Shown: positions 1-4,873, counted from the first letter of the stretch. The stretch is 5,676 nt of DNA from Cyclobacteriaceae bacterium (GCA_013414665.1 CP058703.1:3941649-3947324); one strand, 5' to 3'. Notes: generated from the sequence alone by a model not told the origin. Numbers and translations are program-made.

Positions 1-336
1 CGGTATGATGACCGTGACCAGGTTGTAGGCTCTTACCGGTTGGAGGAGTACAGTCAATCGTGGCGCGTGTATTCCAACTTCACCATTTACATCCGGAAAG
101 TTGGCACCGGCTATGGAGCCGATGAAGTACTGATCGAAAATTTTTACAATGCAGGAATTGATGTAGTAGCCCGTGTGTATGGTAACAGGATCACTATTCC
201 ATTGCAATATGTAAACGGGTATGAGGTAGAGGGTTCTGCTATGATTTACCTGAATGAGATTTCATTTACCTACAGAGTGCGCGATACCTATACCCGCTCA
301 AGCCCCGATTATTGTGAAGCTACGGCATGGTTGTAA
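1..336 (+). CDS. 3' end of a conserved-looking protein of unknown function
   Basis: The frame is open from the left edge to the TAA at 334-336, giving 111 residues that begin RYDDRDQVVGSYRLEEYSQ. The gene therefore starts outside the window, and a TTG at 40 that could pass as a start is internal. The protein is rich in beta-prone alternating hydrophobic and polar residues (YSNFTIYIRKV, GNRITIPLQYV, SAMIYLNEISFTYRV), with no membrane segment in the visible part. It resembles the short beta-rich, probably exported proteins often seen in Bacteroidota, but I cannot name a family and assign no function. A strong hairpin terminator lies 45 bases downstream, so this is the last gene of its transcript and is separate from the module array that follows. 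The reading frame is certain; the role is unknown. Confidence 0.8.
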   Translation, partial: RYDDRDQVVGSYRLEEYSQSWRVYSNFTIYIRKVGTGYGADEVLIENFYNAGIDVVARVYGNRITIPLQYVNGYEVEGSAMIYLNEISFTYRVRDTYTRSSPDYCEATAWL

Positions 337-381
337 AAAACAAAAATAGATTCCTTCCCAGTAATTCTCTCGCCTTAAGTT

Positions 382-411
382 GATGTTGGTCGCCTGACCA
401 ACATCTTTTTT
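382..411 (+). terminator. Rho-independent terminator with a REP-like hairpin
   Basis: A perfect 10-bp stem (382-391 with 396-405) closes a GCCT loop and is followed by six T (406-411). It is well placed to end the gene stopping at 336. The core GTTGGTCGCCTGACCAAC reappears as its exact reverse complement at 3598-3619, so this is also a member of a dispersed palindrome family. Confidence 0.85.
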
Positions 412-418
412 ATCTTTG
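386..418 (+). promoter_or_regulatory. Possible Bacteroidota-type promoter
   Basis: TATCTTTG at 411-418 fits the Bacteroidota -7 word TAnnTTTG, and a GTTG at 386-389 lies 21 bases upstream where the -33 TTTG is expected. It overlaps the terminator stem and T-run. The ATG at 423 is only four bases past the -7 word, so any transcript would be nearly leaderless. The word is short and could be chance. Confidence 0.25.
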
Positions 419-422
419 TTTT

Positions 423-481
423 ATGCAACAATTTTCAGAGCCCCTGTTCAGTTTTTTACTGCGGTATGCTATGATTGGCCC
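423..481 (+). pseudogene. Possible 5' gene stub cut by a REP element
   Basis: An ATG at 423 opens a frame reading MQQFSEPLFSFLLRYAMIG before entering the C1 repeat, where it continues to a TAG at 555-557. Only about 19 codons precede the repeat. The ATG sits behind a TATCTTTG word, which suggests a once real gene start whose body was replaced by the repeat and the module tail that follows. The stretch is too short to identify and may be fortuitous. Confidence 0.25.
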
Positions 482-550
482 TGCCTTTGCCGGTGTTCTT
501 CACCGGCAACTTCGCATGCCTGTTGGTGAAGAACACCAACAGGGGCGAGG
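481..550 (+). repeat. REPIN-like element C, copy 1
   Basis: Two hairpins point toward each other. The first has stem 487-495/501-509 with loop TTCTT; the second has stem 520-528/534-542 with loop AAGAA. They flank a GCATGC palindrome (514-519). Each hairpin is close to the reverse complement of the other, with stem differences that keep pairing (GCCGGTG/CACCGGC against GTTGGTG/CACCAAC). The left end is CTGCC rather than the CCCCGCC of copies 3-5, and three bases (GTA) before GCATGC are missing. It runs straight into B copy 1. Confidence 0.85.
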
Positions 551-609
551 GAAATAGATTGTTTGATTATACGCGGAGTCCCCGAGGCGGGAGACTCCGC
601 TTGGAAGGA
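551..609 (+). repeat. RAYT right-end repeat B, copy 1
   Basis: This matches the right end of the RAYT transposon from GAAATAGATTG through the hairpin to TTGGAAGGA. The hairpin has a GC-rich stem with a one-base bulge and the loop AGG, and is the mirror form of the A hairpin. It carries no transposase gene and directly follows C copy 1, so the pair forms a C-B composite also seen at 5193-5324 and 5431-5565. Confidence 0.9.
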
Positions 610-840
610 GGAGTTACCGGTGCTGCCAAAGCAGAAATGTTTGCAACCCATATTGAGAATATGCTTAGAGCAGAAAATCAGATCCCATTAAGAACACACT
701 ATGGGATAAATAATAGTTCCGGATCACCAGTGTACGAGGGGCCATTAGTGTATCCAGGAACACGAGCCAGTACAAATCCGCAATTCAATCAGTACGTGCC
801 TTTCCTAGATGAATGGCTTCCATATGTATATCAGAATTAA
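610..840 (+). pseudogene. C-terminal tail resembling an Rhs-linked M91-type metallopeptidase toxin
   Basis: The frame ends at TAA 838-840 and reads GVTGAAKAEMFATHIENMLR, then AENQIPLRTHYG, a proline-rich stretch, and WLPYVYQN. The pattern IEN-x-x-RAEN-x-x-PLRTHYG recalls the segment after the HExxH helix in M91-like peptidase domains at the ends of Bacteroidota Rhs proteins; this is from memory. The zinc-binding HExxH part is absent, because everything upstream of codon 610 is replaced by the C1-B1 repeat. The frame stays open back through both repeats to a stop at 472-474, so a hybrid peptide could be made from a TTG at 475, but it would lack the catalytic core. The stop is three bases from the ATG of a secreted protein, a spacing typical of a toxin tip and its immunity gene. 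Most likely a displaced, inactive tip. Confidence 0.5.
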
Positions 841-843
841 TCT

Positions 844-1352
844 ATGGGTAAGCGAAATTATATATTAGCAATTTGTTTGTTCTTCGGTATTACGGGGTAT
901 TCCCAGGATATCAAATTGATAAAGGTTGATTCTCTTTACTCGGAATGCGGGGTTGTGTTTCCGGCATCATTTGATCTTTCAATCGAGCTCGAAAATTCAA
1001 AGACAAGATTTACTCCATCCATTGAGCAAATAACTTTGGCTGAGCAGATTTTACTGAAGGAATTTAAAAGCTTGGATCATAGTAACTCTAACTTTCCTAA
1101 CGGCTATCAAATCCAAGATGCCCGCAAATATTTTGACAAGTTCATCAGGCAGTACATAGGGTATGAAGACCATAGGGAAATAAAAATATTTTGATACATC
1201 TGTTGAATAACACGAAGCCAAGAAAAGTTAAAAAGACAATCGGAACCAATTGGAAGGAGAAGTTCATTGTGATTTTGGCGCAGCCGATGCCTTTTGAAAT
1301 CCTAACTTATAGGGTCAATCTGACAACAAAAACCCTACACATAGATTTTTAA
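844..1352 (+). CDS. Secreted protein of unknown function with one frameshift; candidate immunity partner
   Basis: ATG 844 begins MGKRNYILAICLFFGITGYS, a good signal peptide with likely cleavage after GYS. The first frame stops at TGA 1192-1194, but clear coding continues in another frame from about 1176 (GNKNILIHLLNN, later TNWKEKFIVIL and RVNLTTKTLHIDF) to TAA 1350-1352. Adding one G to the GGG run at 1175-1177 joins them into a 169-residue protein whose end sits five bases before a strong terminator. That fit argues the join is real. The product would be periplasmic or otherwise exported. It starts three bases after the toxin-like tail at 610-840, so immunity is a reasonable guess, but no immunity family is recognised. 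The shift may be a sequencing error or a true lesion; the short product would be 116 residues. Confidence 0.65.
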
Positions 1353-1356
1353 CTAG

Positions 1357-1380
1357 AGCCCAGCACGCGCTGGGCTTTTT
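1357..1380 (+). terminator. Rho-independent terminator between convergent genes
   Basis: AGCCCAGC (1357-1364) pairs with GCTGGGCT (1369-1376) around ACGC, with T continuing to 1380. It lies five bases after the frame-corrected stop of the 844 gene and one base before the corrected stop of the minus-strand gene at 1382. It is strong for the plus strand. The minus strand has only a broken T-run, so its use there is less certain. Confidence 0.9.
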
Positions 1381-1381
1381 A

Positions 1382-1685
1382 TTACCCGTATATCCTGTCA
1401 AGATGTTTGTTCAAGGCATCAGCGAGTTCTTTTGTGAAAGAAATGCGTAATGGGTATCAGGATCTTCTTTGTATGACGGATTTTTTCAATGGTTACATCC
1501 GCTTCTGTGATCTGGTGGTGATGATACTTCTGAATGACAGTATAGATGTAGCCACCGAAATGTCCTCTCCAGGTAACTGCTTGTGTGTTGGAGTCATCCT
1601 CAGGATGTAGATAAAACCATTCCTTGTACTTTGTATGCGTCTCGGAACGTTTGACTGAATATGTTTCGATCTTGCATCCCTTCAT
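1382..1685 (-). CDS. Small protein paired with an XRE regulator, 3' frameshift
   Basis: The minus-strand ATG is at 1685-1683, two bases after the regulator's stop, so the two were one transcript. The uninterrupted frame gives 88 residues ending THFFHKRTR at the TGA 1421-1419. Just before this, a different frame reads FTKELADALNKHLDRIYG to a TAA at 1384-1382. Removing one base near the AAA at 1437-1439 (plus strand) gives HFFTKELADALNKHLDRIYG, about 100 residues, ending beside the terminator. The protein is hydrophilic, with a WRGHFGGYIYTVIQKYHHHQ core, and has no signal or membrane segment. I do not recognise the family. Its upstream promoter has been lost or separated by the transposon at 1901. 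Confidence 0.6.
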
Positions 1686-1687
1686 TG

Positions 1688-1900
1688 CTAAGAAGCGTAA
1701 GCCTTACGAGTTTTTGTATCACGTAGAAAAGCATCGAGCAGAGAGAAGACAGTTTTTTGTTCATCAGCAGAAAGCTTTTGAATCTCGATGATGCGATTTA
1801 GGATTTTGCTATCGAGCAGCACATCCGTTTTACCTACTAGGTAATCGAGCGAAACATCCAGGAGTTCCGCCATCTTGGAAGCCACTTCAATAGAAGGCTT
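1688..1900 (-). pseudogene. XRE-family regulator lacking its HTH half, cut by the RAYT transposon
   Basis: Reading right to left, about 70 residues begin KPSIEVASKMAELLDVSLDY, continue LVGKTDVLLDSKILNRIIEI, and end FLRDTKTRKAYAS at the TAG 1690-1688. KPSIEVASKMAELLDVSLDYLVG is the last helix region and exit of the XRE/Cro helix-turn-helix, and the remainder is the usual helical tail of short Bacteroidota XRE proteins of roughly 110-120 residues. The first 45 or so residues, including the recognition helix, are missing; the sequence changes to transposon end A exactly at 1901. The missing half is not found after the right end at 2635, so the insertion was accompanied or followed by a deletion or rearrangement. 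The frame stays open into the transposon to about 1999, but that extension is repeat translated backwards and does not restore DNA binding. Confidence 0.85.
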
Positions 1901-1968
1901 ATTTCCCAGCGGAGTCTCCCGTTTCGGGGACTCTGCGTTAAACCAAATCAATTTTGTAACTTGTTCAT
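1901..1968 (+). repeat. RAYT left-end repeat A, copy 1
   Basis: The sequence is ATTTCCCA, then a 28-base hairpin (1909-1936) with an 8-bp stem, one bulged T, four more pairs and a TTT loop, then the AT-rich leader up to the GTG start. The 5' flank TTTCCCA compares with TTCCAA next to the B hairpin in mirror view; this shared flank could play the part of the guide tetranucleotide (GTAG) of enterobacterial REPs. Copy 3 at 4646 is identical through base 2133. Confidence 0.85.
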
Positions 1969-2583
1969 GTGAGTACAAAGAGACAAATAGTTGGGTCATC
2001 CGGTATTTATTTCATTACCATTACTTGCTATGAATGGCTGCCGTTGTTTGAACTTACTAACGGGTATGACATTGTTTATAAATGGTTTGATTATTTAAAG
2101 CAACAAGGACACTTCATTACCGGTTATGCCCCGATAGCTATCGGGATGCCTAATCATTTGCATGTGTTGATTGCTTTCAGGCAAGGAGATAAATCTATCA
2201 ATTCAATTGCGGGTAATGGAAAACGCTTTATGGCTTATGAGATCGTAAAGCGATTAGTGTTGGCCGGAGAAAAAGAAACTCTTAACAAATTAATGGAAGG
2301 AGTAGCCAGCCGCGATCATAAGCGCAGTAAACTTCATGAAGTATTTCAGCCTTCGTTTGATTGGAAAGAGTGCAGGAGTAATAAGTTTATTAAACAAAAA
2401 CTAAATTACATACATGATAACCCTTGCCGAGGTAAGTGGAACCTGGTGGAAAGCCCGGTAGATTATACACATAGTTCAGCCCGGTTTTATCTTACCGGAG
2501 AGCCAGGTATTTATGAAGCATTTCATTGTGGTTTGTTGGAAGACATTGATTTTGATTTAACACAGACTACGATTGAGAAATAG
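1969..2583 (+). CDS. REP-associated tyrosine transposase (Y1/HUH, IS200-like)
   Basis: This 204-residue protein is a single-strand DNA nuclease/transposase of the TnpA-REP (RAYT) group. Visible hallmarks are the N-terminal GIYFITITCYEWLPLF strand (about residues 12-27), the metal-binding HUH motif MPNHLHVLI with H63 and H65, the EVFQPSFDWKECRSN region (124-138), and the catalytic tyrosine Y147 in KLNYIHDNP, which would bond covalently to cleaved DNA. The length is normal. The start is GTG at 1969; the overlapping ATG at 1967 is followed at once by TGA, and no Shine-Dalgarno is seen. The TAG stop lies at the start of the right-end repeat. All catalytic residues are present, so it could be active and could mobilise the A/B repeats in trans. 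One oddity is a 16-bp palindrome embedded just before the HUH motif, giving GYAPIAIGMPNH where relatives usually have a shorter GYVxMPNH. Confidence 0.93.
   Translation: MSTKRQIVGSSGIYFITITCYEWLPLFELTNGYDIVYKWFDYLKQQGHFITGYAPIAIGMPNHLHVLIAFRQGDKSINSIAGNGKRFMAYEIVKRLVLAGEKETLNKLMEGVASRDHKRSKLHEVFQPSFDWKECRSNKFIKQKLNYIHDNPCRGKWNLVESPVDYTHSSARFYLTGEPGIYEAFHCGLLEDIDFDLTQTTIEK
2130..2145 (+). repeat. 16-bp perfect palindrome inside the transposase gene
   Basis: CCCGATAGCTATCGGG is a perfect palindrome encoding PIAIG directly before the MPNHLH motif. It is flanked by ATGCC on the left (2126-2130, sharing one base) and ATGCC on the right (2146-2150). The partial RAYT copy at 4646 is identical to this one up to base 2133 and then switches to repeat C at exactly this point. 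That marks the site as an insertion or recombination point. Confidence 0.7.
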
Positions 2584-2635
2584 ATTGTTTGATTATACGC
2601 GGAGTCCCCGAGGCGGGAGACTCCGCTTGGAAGGA
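2577..2635 (+). repeat. RAYT right-end repeat B, copy 2 (with the intact transposon)
   Basis: GAAATAGATTG contains the transposase stop (TAG 2581-2583), followed by the B hairpin at 2599-2626 and the terminal TTGGAAGGA. The other three B copies are preceded by GGGGCGAGG of repeat C instead of the transposase, with the join falling at GGGAAATAG. Confidence 0.88.
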
Positions 2636-2788
2636 AAAAGAAAACTATTTCGGAACACCCTACTATTATTTTGGAGGCGGGAGACGAACAACCGCCTCCA
2701 ATCCCAAAATTGGGCCCCAAAAACTCCGAGAAATGTGAGAAAACTAGCCAAGGGAATATTACATCAAGAATTTAAGTACAAACGATAG
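2636..2788 (+). pseudogene. Headless coding tail, frameshifted, unknown family
   Basis: Immediately after the transposon, one frame reads KENYFGTPYYYFGGGRRTTA then SNPKIGPQ and stops at TGA 2736-2738. Another frame takes over at the same place with KTPRNVRKLAKGILHQEF and KYKR to TAG 2786-2788. One extra A in the A5 run at 2719-2723 would join them as one tail of about 50 residues, ending four bases before the ATG of a signal-peptide protein. No start codon or upstream body exists: the sequence before 2636 is transposon. It is strongly basic near the end. By position it matches the toxin-like tail at 610-840, so it may be a remnant polymorphic-toxin tip, but no motif proves this. A 10-bp hairpin (2671-2680 with 2692-2701) lies inside it. 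Confidence 0.4.
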
Positions 2789-2792
2789 ATTT

Positions 2793-3301
2793 ATGTTAAA
2801 AATAATATTAGTTGCCTCTTTTTATTTTTTAATCTTATTGAAACCGGAAGCTCAAGATTATAAAAAGTCGATATCAGATTGCCTACGATGCAATTATCTC
2901 AGACTCAACAATAGTAAGATCTTATTGTACTTCTGAAGTTCAATTGGGTGTTAGCGTATTTACTCATCTGAATTATTTTTCTATAAAAAGATTTCAAGAT
3001 TTATTGATTTCTATTGGAGAACGCAATATTGATCGGCTTGAAAAGATTGATCGGCTTCAAAGAAAGAAAAGCAGCAAGCCAAATTATGGGGACATTATTC
3101 TTCTTTCAAGAAAAGGCAATGCAAAAGAATGTGCAATTATCTGTTTTGATAAAATGAAGGAGAACTACTTATTGGCGGAGATTACATTTTCTCCGAGGGT
3201 GATATATGGAGGGATATTGTTTCAGAAAAAGAAGTCATTTTGTATTATTTGATTTTCGTAGCGATTCGTTAAAATATTATTTATTACCAGTTATCAGGTA
3301 G
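2793..3301 (+). CDS. Secreted protein of unknown function with two frameshifts; candidate immunity partner
   Basis: ATG 2793 gives MLKIILVASFYFLILLKPEA followed by QDYK, a clear signal peptide. The frame then closes early, while a second frame carries on from the A5 at 2862-2866 (RYQIAYDAIISDSTIVRSYC, VFTHLNYFSIKRFQDLLISI, ECAIICFDKMKENYLLAEIT) to a TGA at 3250-3252. A third frame continues after the A5 at 3226-3230 with HFVLFDFRSDSLKYYLLPVI and R, to TAG 3299-3301. Dropping one A from each run gives one continuous product of 168 residues, the same size class as the 844-1352 protein though not visibly related to it. It is probably exported, and follows the 2636-2788 tail after four bases. A short in-frame duplication (IDRLEK, IDRLQR) is present. 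As written, only fragments of 46 and 102 residues could be made. No family recognised. Confidence 0.6.
3028..3063 (+). repeat. 18-bp in-frame tandem duplication
   Basis: ATTGATCGGCTTGAAAAG (3028-3045) is repeated with two or three changes at 3046-3063, coding IDRLEK then IDRLQR in the secreted protein. The unit is a multiple of three and keeps the frame. Confidence 0.7.
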
Positions 3302-3324
3302 TACCGCTTAGATGTTAGTGTTAT

Positions 3325-3463
3325 ATTTCCCAGCGGAGTCTCCCGTTTCGGGGACTCCGCGTTAAACCAAATCAATTTTGTAACTTGTTCATGTGAGTAC
3401 AAAGAGACAAATAGTTGGGTCATCCGGTGTTTATTTCATTACCATTACTTGCTATGAATGGCT
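3325..3463 (+). repeat. RAYT left-end repeat A, copy 2, with a 5' transposase stub
   Basis: A copy of the RAYT left end runs from ATTTCCCAG through the A hairpin and leader to the GTG at 3393 and about 23 transposase codons, ending at GAATGGCTGCC. There it is replaced by repeat C copy 2. It differs from the intact element by only a few bases (for example CTCCGC for CTCTGC in the stem, and GGTGTTT for GGTATTT), so the duplication is recent or gene conversion is active. It is not a functional gene. Confidence 0.85.
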
Positions 3464-3545
3464 GCCTTTGCCGGTGTTCTTCACCGGCAATTTCGTAGCA
3501 TGCCTGTTGGTGAAGTCAACAACAGAGGCGAAGGTTTTATGAAGC
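3464..3545 (+). repeat. REPIN-like element C, copy 2 (variant right end)
   Basis: The first hairpin (GCCGGTG, loop TTCTT, CACCGGC) and GCATGC are intact. The second hairpin is damaged (GGTGAAGTCAACAACAG), leaving about six pairs. The right end is AGAGGCGAAGGTTTTATGAA, shared with copy 3, rather than GGGGCGAGG joined to B. The similarity to copy 3 appears to run on a little further (GGCGAGCAT). Confidence 0.8.
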
Positions 3546-3590
3546 AGGCGAGCATCTGTTTGATTTTTGTGTCATTATGCAGAGATTTAG

Positions 3591-3818
3591 AATAGGATTG
3601 TTGGTCAGGCGACCAACAATAACAAAGGAGATAAGCAGTTTAGTGAACTCAGTGTTTCTCCTGCAATGAAAGAATTTATTTACGAAGTAGAGAATTCAGT
3701 TTATCATTGCTTTGGTTGCCGCACTGATCCGACAGTATGGGATAAATATTGGGACTTTATTCTAAGCCCCAATGAAACAAAAAAGAATCGAATGAACAGT
3801 AGTGCGCCACACAGATAA
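3591..3818 (+). pseudogene. Headless coding tail upstream of the CHASE2-like gene
   Basis: The frame is open from after a TAG at 3588-3590 to the TAA at 3816-3818. The convincing part starts near 3621: NKGDKQFSELSVSPAMKEFI, then YEVENSVYHCFGCRTDPTVW, then DKYWDFILSPNETKKNRMNS. It has normal composition and no stops for about 65 codons. There is no good start codon near the beginning; the ATG at 3666 (MKEFIYEVENS) could initiate a 50-residue peptide. Its stop lies four bases before the ATG at 3823, matching the spacing in the other two modules. Two cysteines (HCFGC) and tryptophans near the middle are its only distinctive points. I read it as the displaced end of a larger protein, possibly a toxin tip, after repeat C copy 2 replaced the upstream part. 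Family unknown. Confidence 0.5.
3597..3620. repeat. REP-like hairpin, mirror copy of the 382-405 terminator stem
   Basis: ATTGTTGGTC (3597-3606) pairs perfectly with GACCAACAAT (3611-3620) around AGGC. The 18-base core is the reverse complement of that at 386-403. There is no T-run on either side, so unlike the first copy it is not an obvious terminator. It overlaps the 5' part of the coding tail that ends at 3818. Confidence 0.75.
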
Positions 3819-3822
3819 GAGA

Positions 3823-4596
3823 ATGCTGATGAGTCGAATTGGAATTAAAGATTTTGTTTTTCTTTTGCTAGGGATCATGTTTTGCTGTGCGACAAAACCG
3901 CAGGAGATTCCGACTGAGCATCAAGACACATTAAAAGGCACTGAAACTAAAATCAAGGAGATAGTTCTGGTGAATGCAGGTGAGAGTGATCGATGCCAAA
4001 TGGGTGAATTAGTGAACCGAATTTCAAAGTGCAATCCGAAAGTGGTTGGTATTAATTTCTTGTTTATTGGCGACAATGTAGGTTGCGATTCAACTTTACA
4101 GGCTTCGATAATTGATTCCGATAAAGTCGTACTTATTGAAGGGTTTGAAAATGGTAATCATGTGGAGTCAAGTAAGAAATTTACTGACGCTGCTTTCTTA
4201 GCAGGATTGAAAGGGTTAATCCAAGACGAGGATGGAATTACAAATCAGTACTTTCGATTAATTGATCATCGAGGAAAATGGGAACTTAGCTTTCCGTTTC
4301 TTCTTGCGCTTCAATTAGATAAAAGCCGAGCCGCAGAACTTTCCTCAAAAGTATCTCCTCAGAAATATCCGATCAATTTTTATCATCGGGTCGATGAGTT
4401 TAAGGTATTGGATTACAATACAGATTTTTCAAGCAACTGTAATCTTCTCAATGAGAAAATTGTAATAATAGGATATCTCGGCCCAACCCAGGAAGATATT
4501 TTTCAAACTCCTGTTACAGAGAAATCTTCCGACAAGACATACGGGACTGTAATTTTGGCCAATATTATTTTGGATATCCTGAAGGATCTAAATTGA
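3823..4596 (+). CDS. Membrane-anchored CHASE2-like domain protein
   Basis: The product has 257 residues from ATG 3823. I prefer this start (or the ATG at 3829) to the in-frame GTG at 3802, which lies inside the preceding tail. A hydrophobic segment FVFLLLGIMFCCA near residues 11-23 would anchor or export the protein; the cysteines lack a clean lipobox, so lipoprotein status is uncertain. The rest follows the CHASE2 pattern: KEIVLVN strand, NPKVVGINFLFIGDN, DSDKVVLIEGF, LIQDEDGITNQYFRLIDHRG, LSFPFLLALQL, NEKIVIIGYLGPTQEDIFQT, and GTVILANIILDIL. CHASE2 is normally the extracytoplasmic sensor of larger kinases, cyclases or phosphatases; here it stands alone with no output domain. Frame intact. 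It follows the 3591-3818 tail by four bases and ends 19 bases before a terminator, so the two form one transcript. An immunity role is inferred from position only. Confidence 0.75.
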   Translation: MLMSRIGIKDFVFLLLGIMFCCATKPQEIPTEHQDTLKGTETKIKEIVLVNAGESDRCQMGELVNRISKCNPKVVGINFLFIGDNVGCDSTLQASIIDSDKVVLIEGFENGNHVESSKKFTDAAFLAGLKGLIQDEDGITNQYFRLIDHRGKWELSFPFLLALQLDKSRAAELSSKVSPQKYPINFYHRVDEFKVLDYNTDFSSNCNLLNEKIVIIGYLGPTQEDIFQTPVTEKSSDKTYGTVILANIILDILKDLN

Positions 4597-4615
4597 AGAT
4601 GACCCACTGCCCAAG

Positions 4616-4639
4616 AAAAACCGGAGCGATCCGGTTTTT
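4616..4639. terminator. Bidirectional-looking terminator after the CHASE2-like gene
   Basis: AAAAACCGGA (4616-4625) pairs with TCCGGTTTTT (4630-4639) around the GCGA tetraloop. Flanking A5 and T5 runs let it work on either strand. It follows the stop at 4596, and the next RAYT repeat begins seven bases later. Confidence 0.9.
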
Positions 4640-4645
4640 GTTTTT

Positions 4646-4873
4646 ATTTCCCAGCGGAGTCTCCCGTTTCGGGGACTCTGCGTTAAACCAAATCAATTTT
4701 GTAACTTGTTCATGTGAGTACAAAGAGACAAATAGTTGGGTCATCCGGTATTTATTTCATTACCATTACTTGCTATGAATGGCTGCCGTTGTTTGAACTT
4801 ACTAACGGGTATGACATTGTTTATAAATGGTTTGATTATTTAAAGCAACAAGGACACTTCATTACCGGTTATG
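4646..4873 (+). repeat. RAYT left-end repeat A, copy 3, with a 54-codon transposase stub
   Basis: It is base-for-base identical to 1901-2133 of the intact transposon by my reading, covering the A hairpin, leader, GTG at 4714 and about 54 codons, up to ACCGGTTATGCCCCG. There it switches to repeat C copy 3, at the position where the intact gene carries its CCCGATAGCTATCGGG palindrome. The HUH motif and catalytic tyrosine are absent, so it cannot encode an active enzyme. Confidence 0.9.

Larger units (their letters stand above)
1901..2635 (+). mobile_element. Complete RAYT (REP-associated tyrosine transposase) element
   Basis: A 735-bp unit consists of left end A (1901 onward, hairpin 1909-1936), a 204-codon Y1 transposase (1969-2583), and right end B (2577-2635, hairpin 2599-2626). 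The two hairpins are reverse complements except for the loop (TTT against AGG), and each carries a single unpaired base in the stem, a feature of REP and IS200-type ends recognised as single strands. Beyond the hairpins the ends also agree (CAAGCGG against CCAGCGG outside, CGTTAAACC against CGTATAATC inside). No target duplication is expected for this family, and none is visible. The element interrupts an XRE regulator. Four partial copies of its left part and three of its right part lie nearby. Confidence 0.85.

Noticed and set aside
475..609. Reading the first part of the open frame 475-840 as a genuine N-terminus
   Set aside because: Codons up to 609 are the C and B repeats translated; the same peptide appears at other C-B copies. 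Only the part after 609 looks like a natural protein.
601..612. GGAAGGAGG at the ends of B copies (602-610, 5318-5326) as a strong ribosome binding site
   Set aside because: It is part of the repeat's terminal sequence plus chance flanking bases, no start codon is suitably placed at 602-610, and the other genes here do not use Shine-Dalgarno motifs.
469..651. Minus-strand frames at 469-651, 2523-2720, 4840-5082 and 5140-5400
   Set aside because: They are antisense translations of the palindromic repeats (recurring SPKRETPLGNK-type and PSGVSRLGDSAYNQ-type peptides), open because the repeats lack stops in several frames.
1407..1610. Plus-strand 67-codon frame at 1407-1610
   Set aside because: It lies antisense to the minus-strand partner gene of the XRE regulator, which has better composition, a shared transcript and a plausible end at a terminator.
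844..3301. The two secreted proteins at 844-1352 and 2793-3301 as duplicates
   Set aside because: Their corrected lengths are almost equal (169 and 168 residues) and both have signal peptides, but I could align no shared motif between the mature parts.
3393..3463. The GTG-started frame in A copy 2 as a short functional transposase
   Set aside because: It has only about 23 transposase codons, then runs into repeat C; the HUH motif and the tyrosine are missing.
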